The notes: generated by a model not told the origin, from the sequence alone. A stretch of 64,000 nt of DNA from Kutzneria sp. CA-103260 (GCF_018263855.1 NZ_CP073318.1:3348001-3412000), one strand, 5' to 3'. Positions 1-14,253 are shown, numbered from the stretch's first letter. Numbers and translations are program-made.

Positions 1-388
1 CCCCGGGGGCGTCGACCGCCACGGGCAGGGTGCCCTTCTCCCGGATGACGATGCAGACGCAGCCGTTGGGGCTGGACACCTGGTGCACGCTCTCCGGCCG
101 CTCGACGATCAGCGTGCCGGGCGGGTACACGTCGCCGTTGTCGTTGTGGAGCTCGCCCTCCAGCACGATCAGCAGCTCGAAGCCGAGGTGCTCGTGCAGG
201 TCGCCGTGGGCGCCGGGGCCGAAGCGGGCGACGTAGGCCTCCGCGCCGTCCGGGCCGGTCTCCTCGCCGGTGTACAGCCACTCCACATCCACCGACGCGC
301 GACCCGGCTGCACGTAGGGGATCCAGGTGAACTGGCCGTTGTGCAGGCCGGCGCCGAAGATGTCCTGGTAGATCTTCACGTCACGCAT
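1..388 (-). CDS. Cupin-domain protein (ChrR-like), 3' end cut by window edge
   Basis: This open frame starts at an ATG at 388 with GGAGAAG just upstream and runs off the left edge after 129 codons, so its C-terminus is missing. The visible part is a single cupin barrel: a glycine-rich strand leads to a DLHEHLGFELLIVLEGEL segment (histidines and glutamate of cupin motif 1), and PPGTLIVERPESVHQV carries the motif 2 histidine. It resembles the metal-binding cupin of ChrR-type anti-sigma factors, but no zinc-binding N-terminal ASD domain is present and no sigma factor is seen nearby, so a small metal-dependent enzyme or sensor is as likely. It lies 35 bp downstream of the acyl-CoA ligase on the same strand and is probably the third gene of that operon. 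Confidence 0.8.
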   Translation of the reverse strand, partial: MRDVKIYQDIFGAGLHNGQFTWIPYVQPGRASVDVEWLYTGEETGPDGAEAYVARFGPGAHGDLHEHLGFELLIVLEGELHNDNGDVYPPGTLIVERPESVHQVSSPNGCVCIVIREKGTLPVAVDAPG

Positions 389-423
389 GACGGATTGCTT
401 CTCCTTGGTGTGAAAGGGGTTTC

Positions 424-2130
424 TCAGGCCATGCCGGGAGCGGCCGGCGCCGACTCCACGGTCTGGAAGACGTCCTCGAACAGGTGCTCCTGTTCGTTAC
501 GGCCACTGCGCGCTTGCTCGGCAGCCCGAAGCTCGACGCGGCGGATCTTGCCGGAGGTGGTCTTCGGCAGCGGGCCGAACTCCAGCCGGCGGATCCACTG
601 GTGCGGCGCGAGGTTTTCCCGCACATGGGTCAGGATCGACCGCGCCGCAACGGCATCCGCCTCGACACCGGCGGCCAGCGTGACGAACGCCTTGGGCACC
701 ACCAGACCCACCGGATCCGGCGTCGGCACCACCGCCGCCTCGGCCACCGACTCGTGCTCCAACAGCACGCTTTCCAGCTCGAACGGGGAGATCCGGTGGT
801 CGTAGGACTTGAACACGTCGTCGGCCCGGCCGACGTAGGTGATGTAGCCGTCCGCGTCCCGGGTGCCGATGTCCCCGGTGTGGTAGTAACCGTCCGCGAA
901 CGTGGCGGCGTTCTTCTCCGGATTGCCGAGGTAACCCGGCATCACGCCGACCGGCTGATCCGTGAGGTCGACGCAGATCTCGCCCTCGTCGGCCCGCTCC
1001 CCCGTGGTCGGGTTGACCAGCACGATGTCGTAGCCGGGCAACGGTTTGCCCATGGAGCCGGGCTTGACCGGCAACGACCGGGTGTTGCCGATCTGCGCGG
1101 TGGTCTCGGTCTGGCCGAAGCCGTCCCGCACGGTCACGCCCCAGGTCTCGCGGACGTAGTCGATCACCTCGGGGTTGAGCGGCTCGCCGACGCTGCCGGC
1201 TTCGCGCAGGTGCACCGGCCAGTGCCGCAGATCCTGCTGGATCAGCATCCGCCACACCGTGGGCGGCGCGCAGAACGAGGTTGCCTTGTGGGCCACCAAT
1301 GCGTCGAGCAGGTGCGTGGTCGAGCCGGCCGGGGCGTTGACGGTGAGCAGCGTCGCGCCGGCGTTGAACGGCACGAAGAAACTGCTCCACGCGTGCTTGG
1401 CCCAGCCCGGCGCGGAGACGTTGAGGTGCACGTCGCCGGGCTGGAGACCGTTCCAGTACATGCCGGACAGGTGGCCGACCGGGTAGCTGGTGTGCGTGTG
1501 CTGCGCGATCTTCGGCTTGGACGTGGTGCCGGACGTGAAGTACATGAACAGCAGGTCGTCCGCGCCGGTCGGACCGTCCGGGGTGAAGGTGTCAGGCTGG
1601 GCATCAGCGTCCTCATAGGACAGCCAGCCGTCGACCCGGTCCCCCACGCAGATCCGGGTCAGATCCGTTGGCGCGTCGACAAAGGCGTGCACGTTGGTGG
1701 TGACGATGTGCTTGACGCCACCGCGGTCGAGACGGTCGGCCAGGTCCGCGCCGGTGACGGTGGTGTAGGTCGGCAGCACGACGGCCCCGAGCTTGATGCC
1801 GGCCAGCACCGACTCCCAGACCTCCACCCGGTTGTCCAGCATCAGCAGCAGGTGGTCGCCGCGTCGAACCCCGTTGACCCGCAACCAGTTCGCCACCTGG
1901 CTCGACCGTCTCGACAGCTGCTCGTAGGTCACCGCGGTGACAGAGTCGCCGTCCACGATGCGTAAGGCGTCGGCGGTGTTGCCCTTGGCCATCTCGTCGA
2001 ACCAGTCCAGAGCCCAGTTGAAGTGCTCGAACCGCGGCCAGCGGAACTCCGCGCACGCCCGATCGTGATCGTCACGCAGCTCCAGCAGCAGATCCCGGGC
2101 GGCCTTGAACTTCTGGAAATTCGTGGTCAC
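424..2130 (-). CDS. AMP-forming acyl-CoA synthetase (ANL superfamily)
   Basis: The 568-residue protein has the full adenylate-forming fold. Visible signatures are the P-loop-like YFTSGTTSKPK segment near residue 195, GFGQTETT in the middle, the YYHTGDIG hinge region with the ribose-binding aspartate, and the C-terminal catalytic lysine in LPKTTSGKIRR. Such enzymes activate a carboxylic acid with ATP and pass it to CoA. Overall layout is closest to acetyl/benzoate/medium-chain acyl-CoA ligases, and the acyl substrate cannot be read from the sequence. The GTG start has AGGAG upstream and overlaps the stop of the upstream flavoprotein gene (GTGA), so the two are translationally coupled. Confidence 0.9.
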   Translation of the reverse strand: MTTNFQKFKAARDLLLELRDDHDRACAEFRWPRFEHFNWALDWFDEMAKGNTADALRIVDGDSVTAVTYEQLSRRSSQVANWLRVNGVRRGDHLLLMLDNRVEVWESVLAGIKLGAVVLPTYTTVTGADLADRLDRGGVKHIVTTNVHAFVDAPTDLTRICVGDRVDGWLSYEDADAQPDTFTPDGPTGADDLLFMYFTSGTTSKPKIAQHTHTSYPVGHLSGMYWNGLQPGDVHLNVSAPGWAKHAWSSFFVPFNAGATLLTVNAPAGSTTHLLDALVAHKATSFCAPPTVWRMLIQQDLRHWPVHLREAGSVGEPLNPEVIDYVRETWGVTVRDGFGQTETTAQIGNTRSLPVKPGSMGKPLPGYDIVLVNPTTGERADEGEICVDLTDQPVGVMPGYLGNPEKNAATFADGYYHTGDIGTRDADGYITYVGRADDVFKSYDHRISPFELESVLLEHESVAEAAVVPTPDPVGLVVPKAFVTLAAGVEADAVAARSILTHVRENLAPHQWIRRLEFGPLPKTTSGKIRRVELRAAEQARSGRNEQEHLFEDVFQTVESAPAAPGMA

Positions 2131-4055
2131 AGCAGGACTCCTGTGGTGGCGTAGGCCGGCAACGAAGTCAGCACATCCGCGGCGATGGCGTCGGCGTCGA
2201 CGTGGAAACCGGTCAACGGGCCGGGTCTGCCGTTGCCGATCTGGGTGAACCAGCGCTGGTTCTCGGTGGGGATGCCCAGCGCGTACAGGTCCGGGTCGGC
2301 GTTGCCGGCGGCGTCGATCACGTGGAACGGGGCGCGGGCGACGGCGAGGCCGCCGGTGGCGAACCAGTCACCGGTGACCGGGTCGCTGTTGACGTGTTCG
2401 GAGATCAGCCCGTCGGCCAGCAGTTGGCCGGTCAGTGGCGAGGCGTCGGCGTGCAGGTCTGGCCGTGGGATCCGGGCGTCGATCAACGTCGGCACCACCC
2501 GGCCCGAGCCACGGACCTGTGGCGAGGACAACAGGAATCCGTCCGGCTCGCAGCCGACCTGCAACGCGGGGCCGACGACCACCAGCACGCCGGCCTCGAT
2601 CAGCGCGCACGTCTGCTCGACGCGGAACGCCGGCGGCCCAGCGGACAGCATGGTGTTGACCGGGTTGAACGCGCCGAGGAAGTCGTCCCGGTGCGACTCG
2701 CCGCGCAGGCCGCCGAAGTCGACCGCCGTCCGGACCGAGCCGCGCAGGTCGCGCAGGATGTCCAGGGCCGCCTTGAGCGGGCCGGCCAGATTGCCCTGCA
2801 CCGCCTCGGCGACGTCCAGCCGCAGCAGGTCGGTCACCACCCGGTGGAAATGCTCGGGGCTGTCGAACTCGACGCCGGCGAACGGCCGGGCCATCCGGTC
2901 CAGGTCGATCCGCTGGGCGTCGGCGATGCCGTACTCGGCCAACAGCTTGTCCACCAGCGCCGGGTCGTGCGCGATGTCGAGGTGCCGCGCGGCGAACTGC
3001 TCCGCCGCTTCACGGTTTTGCCGGCGGCGCACCAGGGTCCGATAGTACGTGTGCTCGACTTCCCGTTGCAGCAACGGAAGCACGTCGCCGCGGAAGTCCA
3101 GCTGCGGCGAGCCGTGGGTGGCCTGGGCGCGCTGGCGTGCCGCGGCCAGCGCCGCCGTCGTGGCGAATCGGGCCTGGTAACGGTAGGTCGAGGCCTTCTG
3201 GTTGCGGCCGCGGGCCAACATCGGCAGGCCGCTGCGAGAGCCGGCGATGATCCGCGGCTCCTTGCCACTGGGCCGGTAGCGCAGCACGCCGTCGTCATCG
3301 CTGGTGAACACGCCGCCGCGGCCGGCGGTCAGCGCGGCCACCACGTCGAAGAACGTCAGCCCCAGGCCGATGATGCCGACCTCGCTACCGGCGGCGATGG
3401 CGTCCAGCGGCATCTCCGCCGCCGAGTCGCCCAGCACGTAGCGCAGGTTGTCGTTGTCCTCGGCGTGCGCGAGGAACCGCTGGTTGACCGCGTCCGGGGC
3501 GTTGCACGGGTGCCCGGTCGTGAGGATCACCTTGTCCACGGCCAGCGCGAACCGTCCACTGTAGGCAGTGACGGTGAACCGGCCACCGGTCCGCTCGACC
3601 CGGTCCACCCGCGCCGACACCGGCAGCACGTGCACGTTGGCCGGCGCGTTGGCCACGATCGCCCGGTAGGCGGCGGTCAGGTACTCGCCGTAGACCGGGC
3701 GCGGCGCGTAGTCGCTCAGGCCCAGCGCCGACCAGCGCGGATCCGGGTGCTCGGCCAGCCACTCGTACAACGACGGGCCGGCGCCGGCCCGGTGCGGCCC
3801 GCCGTCGGGGCTGCCGGAGTAGACGCTGACCTCGCCGGCCACCGTGTTCATGGCGAACCAGTGCGGCTGGCTGGTGCGCCAGATCCGGCCCGCGCCCTGC
3901 TCCCCCGGCTCGAACGTCCAGATCCGGACCGCACCGGCGACCGGCGCTTCGGTCAGGCGCGCGACCAGCCGTTCGAGCACGGAAAGCCCGCGCGGCCCCA
4001 TTCCGACGATAGCCACATCCATGTCGACTCTCGCCGCCGACCCGTTTTCAGACAC
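2127..4055 (-). CDS. FAD/NAD(P)-binding protein (PF13454-type)
   Basis: The 642-residue protein opens with a dinucleotide-binding site (VAIVGMGPRGLSVLERL) and has a second, NAD(P)-like glycine motif around residue 225 (GIIGLGLTFFDVVAAL). This matches the large FAD-NAD(P)-binding family PF13454, whose members are often single genes in actinobacterial secondary-metabolite or amino-acid loci and whose reactions are mostly unknown. The GTG start has a strong GGGGAGAAGG site. It heads a three-gene operon with the acyl-CoA ligase and cupin, and a near-perfect inverted repeat lies about 35-60 bp upstream of it. A role as oxidase or N-hydroxylase is possible but not shown. Confidence 0.85.
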   Translation of the reverse strand: MSENGSAARVDMDVAIVGMGPRGLSVLERLVARLTEAPVAGAVRIWTFEPGEQGAGRIWRTSQPHWFAMNTVAGEVSVYSGSPDGGPHRAGAGPSLYEWLAEHPDPRWSALGLSDYAPRPVYGEYLTAAYRAIVANAPANVHVLPVSARVDRVERTGGRFTVTAYSGRFALAVDKVILTTGHPCNAPDAVNQRFLAHAEDNDNLRYVLGDSAAEMPLDAIAAGSEVGIIGLGLTFFDVVAALTAGRGGVFTSDDDGVLRYRPSGKEPRIIAGSRSGLPMLARGRNQKASTYRYQARFATTAALAAARQRAQATHGSPQLDFRGDVLPLLQREVEHTYYRTLVRRRQNREAAEQFAARHLDIAHDPALVDKLLAEYGIADAQRIDLDRMARPFAGVEFDSPEHFHRVVTDLLRLDVAEAVQGNLAGPLKAALDILRDLRGSVRTAVDFGGLRGESHRDDFLGAFNPVNTMLSAGPPAFRVEQTCALIEAGVLVVVGPALQVGCEPDGFLLSSPQVRGSGRVVPTLIDARIPRPDLHADASPLTGQLLADGLISEHVNSDPVTGDWFATGGLAVARAPFHVIDAAGNADPDLYALGIPTENQRWFTQIGNGRPGPLTGFHVDADAIAADVLTSLPAYATTGVLL

Positions 4056-4088
4056 ACTACTACCCTTCTCCCCACACCCGAATCATTG

Positions 4089-4117
4089 TTTCCGAAAGAA
4101 ACACTAGCTTTCAGAAA
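4089..4117. promoter_or_regulatory. Inverted repeat, candidate LysR operator
   Basis: Arms TTTCCGAAAG and CTTTCAGAAA flank a 9-bp spacer and differ from a perfect inverted repeat at one position. Each arm also holds a small TTTCNGAAA palindrome, the two centred 20 bp apart (two helical turns). The element sits 34-62 bp upstream of the flavoprotein start and just downstream of a LysR-type gene, in AT-richer DNA than its surroundings. This is where a LysR-type activator would bind. Confidence 0.55.
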
Positions 4118-4169
4118 AGGGGCCCGCTTGGCTGTTCCTCGATGCCCCCATCGAGAATCGCGATGACGG

Positions 4170-5042
4170 TCAGCTCACCAGTCGCAGGTCTTCACGGGAG
4201 GCGCGCGACATCAGCGCCACCACGGCGTCGAGTTCACGACTGCCCTCGTGTTTTCCGGTCCACGCCGCGTACAGCCGGGCCGGATTGGCGGCCCGCCAGG
4301 GCAGGATCGCCGCCTCGCCGTCGGCCACCAGATCCGCGACCACGACCCGGGGCAGCAGAGCGACGCCGAGCCCGGCCGCGACCGCCTTCTTCACGCCTTC
4401 GAGAGTGCCGAGCTGGAGGGCGGAGTCGGCCGGTGCGCCAATCTCAGCGGCCAGGATCCGGGCGTACAGGCAGTCCGGCTGGGCGATGAGGAACCGGCAG
4501 CCGGCCAGGTCCCGATCGAACGAGTGATTCGGTGCCGCGACCAGCACAATGTCGTCAACGCCCAGGTCCCGCACCTGAAAGTCACCGGCCGGCTCGTCGA
4601 CCGCCGACAGCAGGCAGACGTCGATCTCGTCCCGTTCGAGCGCCCGCAGCGCCTGCCCCTCGCGGAAGATCCGCAACGACAGCCGGATGTCCGGGTGCCG
4701 GTGGTGCAGCGCCTCGACCAGGGCCGGCAGCCGGTAGGTCATCACCGACTCGCCGGCCCCGACGATCACCGTGCCGGCCAGCGCTCCATCGGCATGCAGG
4801 GCCGTGCGGGCCTCATCGGCGAGGGCGAGCATTCTTTCGGCGTACGGCAGGAATCGCTCACCGAATGCCGTGAGCCGCACGCCGTCCCGTCTGCGTTCGA
4901 ACAGCGATACCCGGAGCATCGATTCCAGGCCTTTCACCTGCGAGGTGACCGCCGACTGCGAATAGCCGAGCTCGGCCGCCGCGCGGGTGATGCTCCGGGT
5001 GTGGCAGACCATGCGGAACGTGGTCAGCTGCCTGTGGTCCAC
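4170..5042 (-). CDS. LysR-family transcriptional regulator
   Basis: The protein is 290 residues from a GTG start preceded by GGGGAGA; a longer frame exists upstream, but the family's N-terminal pattern begins here (VDHRQLTTFRMV). The winged helix-turn-helix (SITRAAAELGYSQSAVTSQVKGLE) is followed by an effector-binding domain of periplasmic-binding fold. Length and layout are typical of LysR regulators. It is immediately upstream of, and co-oriented with, the flavoprotein/acyl-CoA ligase/cupin operon, whose promoter carries an inverted repeat, so it is the likely regulator of that operon. The ligand is unknown. Confidence 0.9.
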   Translation of the reverse strand: MDHRQLTTFRMVCHTRSITRAAAELGYSQSAVTSQVKGLESMLRVSLFERRRDGVRLTAFGERFLPYAERMLALADEARTALHADGALAGTVIVGAGESVMTYRLPALVEALHHRHPDIRLSLRIFREGQALRALERDEIDVCLLSAVDEPAGDFQVRDLGVDDIVLVAAPNHSFDRDLAGCRFLIAQPDCLYARILAAEIGAPADSALQLGTLEGVKKAVAAGLGVALLPRVVVADLVADGEAAILPWRAANPARLYAAWTGKHEGSRELDAVVALMSRASREDLRLVS

Positions 5043-5151
5043 AGCTATTTCTCCCCAGCGGAATAATTTGTCACGACCCGTCAACCCTAAAACAGGAACG
5101 GGCCGGCCGCGGGGCAGATCACCGGCATTTTCGGCCGGCGGAAGTTCCTCC

Positions 5152-5718
5152 TCAAACCTCCGAGTGCCGGTCCCGGTGCGCCGCCACCCGAGCCCGGTTC
5201 CCACACCGGTCCGAGGAGCACCACCGGCGCCGGCCGCCTCGGGAGGTGTCGAGGAAGACCGTGCCGCAGTGGCTGCCGTCGCACTGGTGCAGACGGGCCG
5301 ATTCGGGCGTGGTCAACAGGTCGATCGCGTCCCGGGCCACCGCCGTCAGCACCTGCCGGGGCGTCGGCTTCGCCGTGTCCGACACCAAGCTGCGCTCTTC
5401 CACCCGCAACTGCGGCACCGGCGCCGAGCCCCTGGCCCACGCGTTCACCAGCGCCACATCCTCGCCCCGTTGCTCCGCTGTCCCCGTCACGGACACGGTC
5501 ACCAGTCGGCACACCGCTTCCCGGACCTCGACGTAGTGGCTCACGTCGTCCGCCACCGGGGCCTCAGCGATCTCGACGCCGACAGCCGCCAGCCACTGCG
5601 CAACCGCCGCCCCATCCAGCAGGTCGTCGTTCGGCGCGTCGCCAAGGCGGCCGTGCACCGTGGCCACCAGCTCCAGGCACAGCCGCCCGGTGGCCAGCCG
5701 CTTCGTCGTCAGCACCAC
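5152..5718 (-). CDS. ABATE-domain / CGNR zinc-finger regulator
   Basis: An N-terminal ABATE-like segment (residues 1-120) is followed by a C-terminal CGNR zinc finger with the pattern CDGSHCGTVFLDTSRGGRRRWCSSDRCGNR in broken form: two cysteines, then the CS..CGN box. Such proteins of about 190 residues are actinobacterial stress or metabolism regulators that bind DNA through the CGNR finger. The frame can begin at TTG 5733, but GTG 5718 has GGAGG at a good distance and gives the family's usual N-terminus, so it is preferred. It lies 109 bp upstream of the LysR gene on the same strand. Confidence 0.85.
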   Translation of the reverse strand: MVLTTKRLATGRLCLELVATVHGRLGDAPNDDLLDGAAVAQWLAAVGVEIAEAPVADDVSHYVEVREAVCRLVTVSVTGTAEQRGEDVALVNAWARGSAPVPQLRVEERSLVSDTAKPTPRQVLTAVARDAIDLLTTPESARLHQCDGSHCGTVFLDTSRGGRRRWCSSDRCGNRARVAAHRDRHSEV

Positions 5719-6141
5719 CGTCACACCCTCCAACGTAATGCCCCAGGGCCATTAGACCATGCGGACCCGGCCTGATGCCCCTTTGACCATTCCTTCACCA
5801 CGGTCTGATGTTCTGGGGAATACCTAGATCGCGACGGGCCAGACTCGTCGGCAGCGCGCGGCGACGCGTGCACAACGGAACGTTCCCCGGCCGAAAAGGA
5901 CGTCATGCGCGCGGCAGCTCTGCGGATGCACGGTGGCCCGGGTTGTCCAGCGCGACACGCCGGCACGGCGGGGCGGTCCGGCGTGACCCCTGTGACCGGA
6001 GACATCTTTTGTGGGGTTCCTACAAACTCCGGTGCTCGGCACGGTTCCTTGCAGCATTTCGCCACTGGCGAATCCACGACAGTGTTCAGTGTGGGACTGG
6101 GGTCTGTCGGCCCCGCACGCGTCTAGTAGGAGGCTCGGTCG
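5719..6141. other. Divergent intergenic region between CGNR regulator and carboxylase
   Basis: No protein-like frame is convincing in this 423-bp stretch. It must hold the promoters for the CGNR gene (leftward) and the carboxylase (rightward). GACCAT occurs twice near 5755-5790, close to the CGNR start, as possible half sites. AGGAGG at 6129-6134 is the ribosome binding site of the carboxylase. Confidence 0.5.
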
Positions 6142-11580
<5,439 letters not shown>

Positions 11581-11595
11581 GGGTTCTGACGGCGG

Positions 11596-11632
11596 CGGGG
11601 TAGGTTCCTCTCGGGGGACCTACCCCGTTTTT
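11596..11632 (+). terminator. Rho-independent terminator of the carboxylase gene
   Basis: A perfect 10-bp stem CGGGGTAGGT / ACCTACCCCG, with further pairing inside the loop, is followed directly by TTTTT. It begins 16 bp after the carboxylase stop codon. Confidence 0.9.
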
Positions 11633-11674
11633 CGTACGGCGTTTGCCGACGGTCAGCCGAGGTACCCAACCCCC

Positions 11675-12085
11675 ATGGTTACTCACATCGCGGCGACCAC
11701 GATCGACTGCGCGGATCCGGAGCGGTTGGCGGGGTTCTGGTCGGCGGTCCTCGGCTACAGCACGGCCCAGACGGGCACGAGCACCGACGGCACTGCGTTC
11801 GTGGAGATCGGGCCGGCCGACTGGGACACGGCCGGCGGCCAGGCGGTGTTGTTCGAGCAGGTCCCGAACCTCCCGCCGAAGGTCGCCAAGAACCGAGTCC
11901 ATCTCGACGTCGCGGCCCCGACCGGCCGGTACCGAATCGAGGTGCAGCGGATCATCGCCCTGGGAGCGACCGAAGCCGCCATCGGCCAACGCGACGCCGA
12001 CCTCCCCTGGACGGTCCTCGCCGACCCCGAGGGCAACGAGTTCTGCGTCCTGAACCGCGACCACCCGGCCACGGTCCGAGGCTGA
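11675..12085 (+). CDS. VOC-family (glyoxalase-like) protein
   Basis: A 136-residue protein of the vicinal oxygen chelate fold, of the actinobacterial glyoxalase-like type: THIAATTIDCADPERLAGFW at the start, a central VHLDVAAP strand and a C-terminal ADPEGNEFCVLN strand. Members include glyoxalases, resistance proteins and dioxygenases; this subgroup is mostly uncharacterised. A GAGG stretch lies nine bases before the ATG. It begins 43 bp after the carboxylase terminator, so it has its own promoter, and the next gene follows after 6 bp. Confidence 0.85.
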   Translation: MVTHIAATTIDCADPERLAGFWSAVLGYSTAQTGTSTDGTAFVEIGPADWDTAGGQAVLFEQVPNLPPKVAKNRVHLDVAAPTGRYRIEVQRIIALGATEAAIGQRDADLPWTVLADPEGNEFCVLNRDHPATVRG

Positions 12086-12091
12086 CCGCGA

Positions 12092-12676
12092 ATGCCTCCC
12101 AGCAACGTCAACCACCTGCTGGCCGACTTCGGCCGGACCTACGCGGACGAAGCGGGCATCGTGCTCCGCGACAAGCCGGCGCCGCTCTACCAGCTCCTGG
12201 TCCTGGCCACGCTCCAGTCCACCCGCATCCGAGCCGACATCGCGGCCGCGACGGCCAAGGCGCTGTTCGCGGCCGGCCTGCGCACACCACAGCGGATGCT
12301 CGCCGCCACCTGGCAGCAACGCGTCCAGGCCCTGGGCCAAGGCGGCTACGCCCGCTACGACGAATCGACCGCGACCCGCCTCGGCCAAGGGGCCCAGCTG
12401 CTGCTGGACAACTGGCGCGGCGATCTGCGGCGGATGCGGTCGCCGCACCGGGAAGTCCAGCAGTTCCCGGGCATCGCCAGCGTCGGCGCGGACATCTTCT
12501 GCCGGGAGGTCCAGGCCGTCTGGCCACGTCTGCGGCCGTTCTTCGACCAACGGGCCCTCGACGCGGCCCAGCGCCACGGCCTGCCCGTCGACCCGAAGAA
12601 ACTCGCCGGCCTGGTGCCTCCCGACCAGATCGTCCTGCTCGCCACGGCTCTGGTCCGCTCGGGACTCAAGCCCTAA
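12092..12676 (+). CDS. Endonuclease III-like helix-hairpin-helix protein, catalytic residues degenerate
   Basis: The 194-residue protein follows the endonuclease III (HhH-GPD) helical fold: LLVLATLQSTRIRADIAAATAKAL at the start and a hairpin-like FPGIASVGADIF near residue 130. The catalytic lysine expected in the hairpin (GVGRKTA in Nth) is absent, the VDTHV aspartate motif is replaced, and the C-terminal four-cysteine iron-sulfur cluster is missing. It is therefore unlikely to be a normal base-excision glycosylase. Similar short proteins are common in actinobacteria and are annotated as endonucleases by homology only. It follows the VOC gene by 6 bp and is probably co-transcribed. Confidence 0.7.
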   Translation: MPPSNVNHLLADFGRTYADEAGIVLRDKPAPLYQLLVLATLQSTRIRADIAAATAKALFAAGLRTPQRMLAATWQQRVQALGQGGYARYDESTATRLGQGAQLLLDNWRGDLRRMRSPHREVQQFPGIASVGADIFCREVQAVWPRLRPFFDQRALDAAQRHGLPVDPKKLAGLVPPDQIVLLATALVRSGLKP

Positions 12677-12807
12677 CGCGGCTCCCGCGGAATCAACGGC
12701 TCGGGATCGGACTCCGGCTCCGGCTCGACCGGCATGGGCACCTCGGGCCCGGGCTCAGGCAAAACCGGGTCGGGCGGCAACGGACGTTCCGGCGCGGGTG
12801 CGGTCAT
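12673..12807 (-). CDS. Small proline/glutamate-rich protein, 44 residues
   Basis: A 44-codon frame starts at ATG 12807 with AAGGAG five bases upstream. Almost half of its residues are proline, with many glutamates (PVEPEPESDPEPLIPREPR at the end). No domain is recognised; it would be an acidic, disordered peptide. Its stop overlaps the end of the convergent endonuclease-like gene by 4 bp. The good ribosome binding site supports translation, but it could still be chance in GC-rich DNA. Confidence 0.5.
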   Translation of the reverse strand: MTAPAPERPLPPDPVLPEPGPEVPMPVEPEPESDPEPLIPREPR

Positions 12808-12856
12808 GGCGACTCCTTGGTAGACAAGCCACTCGACTACCCCACCGAGCCGATGC

Positions 12857-14185
12857 TCAACCCGCGCGGCCGATCCCCAGCAGCACCCTCGCCGCCGTGA
12901 CGATGCCGTCATGGAACCGGCGCAGCTCGAAGTTCTCGTTGGGGGCGTGGTTGCGTTCGTCCACATTGGCCAGTGGAATCCCGTAGCACGGCAGCCCCAG
13001 GCCCTCGGTGAGGCCGGCGATGGGCAAACTGCCTCCCATGGCCGGCTCGAACAACGCATTGTCGCCAACGGCCTTCAGCACGGCTTCCGCGTACGGAGCG
13101 TCCGGCAAGGTCCGCGACGGCTCCATCAATGCCTTGAACTGGACCTCGGCCTGCGGCAGATGCCGGGCCACATGCGCACGGACCGCCTCGACCACGGTCG
13201 AAGTCCGCTGCCCGCAAGCCAACCGCATGTCACAACGGGCCACCGCGACGGCCGGGATGACGGTGCGGTGCTCGTTGTTGTCAAGGCAGGTCAACGAGTT
13301 GATGGACAACGTCGGCATGGCCAGCCGCTCGTTGACGCTCCCGTCCGCATGATCAAGGCGATCCAGCCCGACGCCGGCGAGCAGCTGCTCAGCGTCGACC
13401 GGCAACGCTTCCAGGGCCGCCCGTTCAGCCGCGGTCAGCGGAACAGTGCCGGTGTCGTAGCCATCGATCAGGATCCGACCGTCCGGTCCCTTCATGGTCG
13501 ACAGCAGCCACACCAGCTCCCACGCCGGATTCGGCGCCACATTGCCCCAGTTGCCCGAGTGCAGCGGACTGCGAGCGCCGCGGACGGTGATCTCGAAGCT
13601 CACCACGCCGCGAACCCCGAGGGACACCGTCGGCTCGAACGCCGCGTTCACCGGCCCGTCGCTCCACACCGCGACGTCGGCATCGAGCTCGTCACGCAGG
13701 CCGGTCAGCGTGGCTGTGAGGTTCGGGCTGCCGATCTCCTCCTCACCGTCCAACAGAACCGTCACCGAGCACGGCAATTCGCCGTGACAGTCGCGCAGCG
13801 CCCGCACGGCCAGCAGCTGGGCGAGGTGCTGGCCCTTGTTGTCGCCGGTGCCGCGCCCGTACATGCGGCCGTCACGGATCGTGGCCTCGAACGGCGGGCT
13901 GTGCCACTCCTCCAGCGGGCCGGCCGGCTGCACGTCGTAGTGGCCGTAGATCACCACGTGCGGGCTGCCGGCCGGGCCCTCGGCATGCCCCGTGACCAGC
14001 GGCCAGCCGCCGGTCTCCACAACCCGCGGTGCCAAGCCGCTGCGAACCAGCAGCTCACGGGCATGATCGGCAGCCGCCGCCATGCCCTCCCCGGTGGCGC
14101 TGACGCTCGGCACGGCGACCCACTCGGCCAGCTCCCGCTCGTGCCGCGAGCCGTGTTCGGCCACGTACTGCTCGATCGCGTCCAC
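12857..14185 (-). CDS. M20-family dipeptidase
   Basis: A 442-residue zinc peptidase of the M20 family. Metal ligands are visible in order: VVIYGHYDVQP (first histidine and aspartate near residues 75-80), GRGTGDNKGQ (bridging aspartate), LLDGEEEIGS (catalytic and metal glutamates), and a late histidine in ERNHAPNENF. A dimerisation domain interrupts the catalytic domain, as is usual. The type is closest to the dipeptidase/carboxypeptidase branch acting on short peptides in the cytoplasm. GTG start, divergent from a winged-helix regulator whose shared promoter region holds an inverted repeat. Confidence 0.9.
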   Translation of the reverse strand: MDAIEQYVAEHGSRHERELAEWVAVPSVSATGEGMAAAADHARELLVRSGLAPRVVETGGWPLVTGHAEGPAGSPHVVIYGHYDVQPAGPLEEWHSPPFEATIRDGRMYGRGTGDNKGQHLAQLLAVRALRDCHGELPCSVTVLLDGEEEIGSPNLTATLTGLRDELDADVAVWSDGPVNAAFEPTVSLGVRGVVSFEITVRGARSPLHSGNWGNVAPNPAWELVWLLSTMKGPDGRILIDGYDTGTVPLTAAERAALEALPVDAEQLLAGVGLDRLDHADGSVNERLAMPTLSINSLTCLDNNEHRTVIPAVAVARCDMRLACGQRTSTVVEAVRAHVARHLPQAEVQFKALMEPSRTLPDAPYAEAVLKAVGDNALFEPAMGGSLPIAGLTEGLGLPCYGIPLANVDERNHAPNENFELRRFHDGIVTAARVLLGIGRAG

Positions 14186-14196
14186 GCCACCACCCC

Positions 14197-14221
14197 ATCG
14201 ATTTCACAAGTTGCAATCGAT
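14197..14221. promoter_or_regulatory. Inverted repeat in the peptidase/regulator divergent promoter
   Basis: Perfect 7-bp arms ATCGATT and AATCGAT are separated by 11 bp, in the 68-bp gap between the M20 peptidase and the winged-helix regulator. Placement fits autoregulation and control of the peptidase by its divergent neighbour. TACGAT at 14241-14246 could be the -10 box of the regulator. Confidence 0.45.
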
Positions 14222-14253
14222 CGCCATCCTTCATATCGGTTACGATGCTGTCA

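Noticed and set aside
1..4117. Including the left-hand acyl-CoA ligase operon in the hydrazine cluster
   Set aside because: It is separated by more than 10 kb of unrelated genes, has its own LysR and operator, and lacks the TTCCCC-N7-GGGGAA sites.
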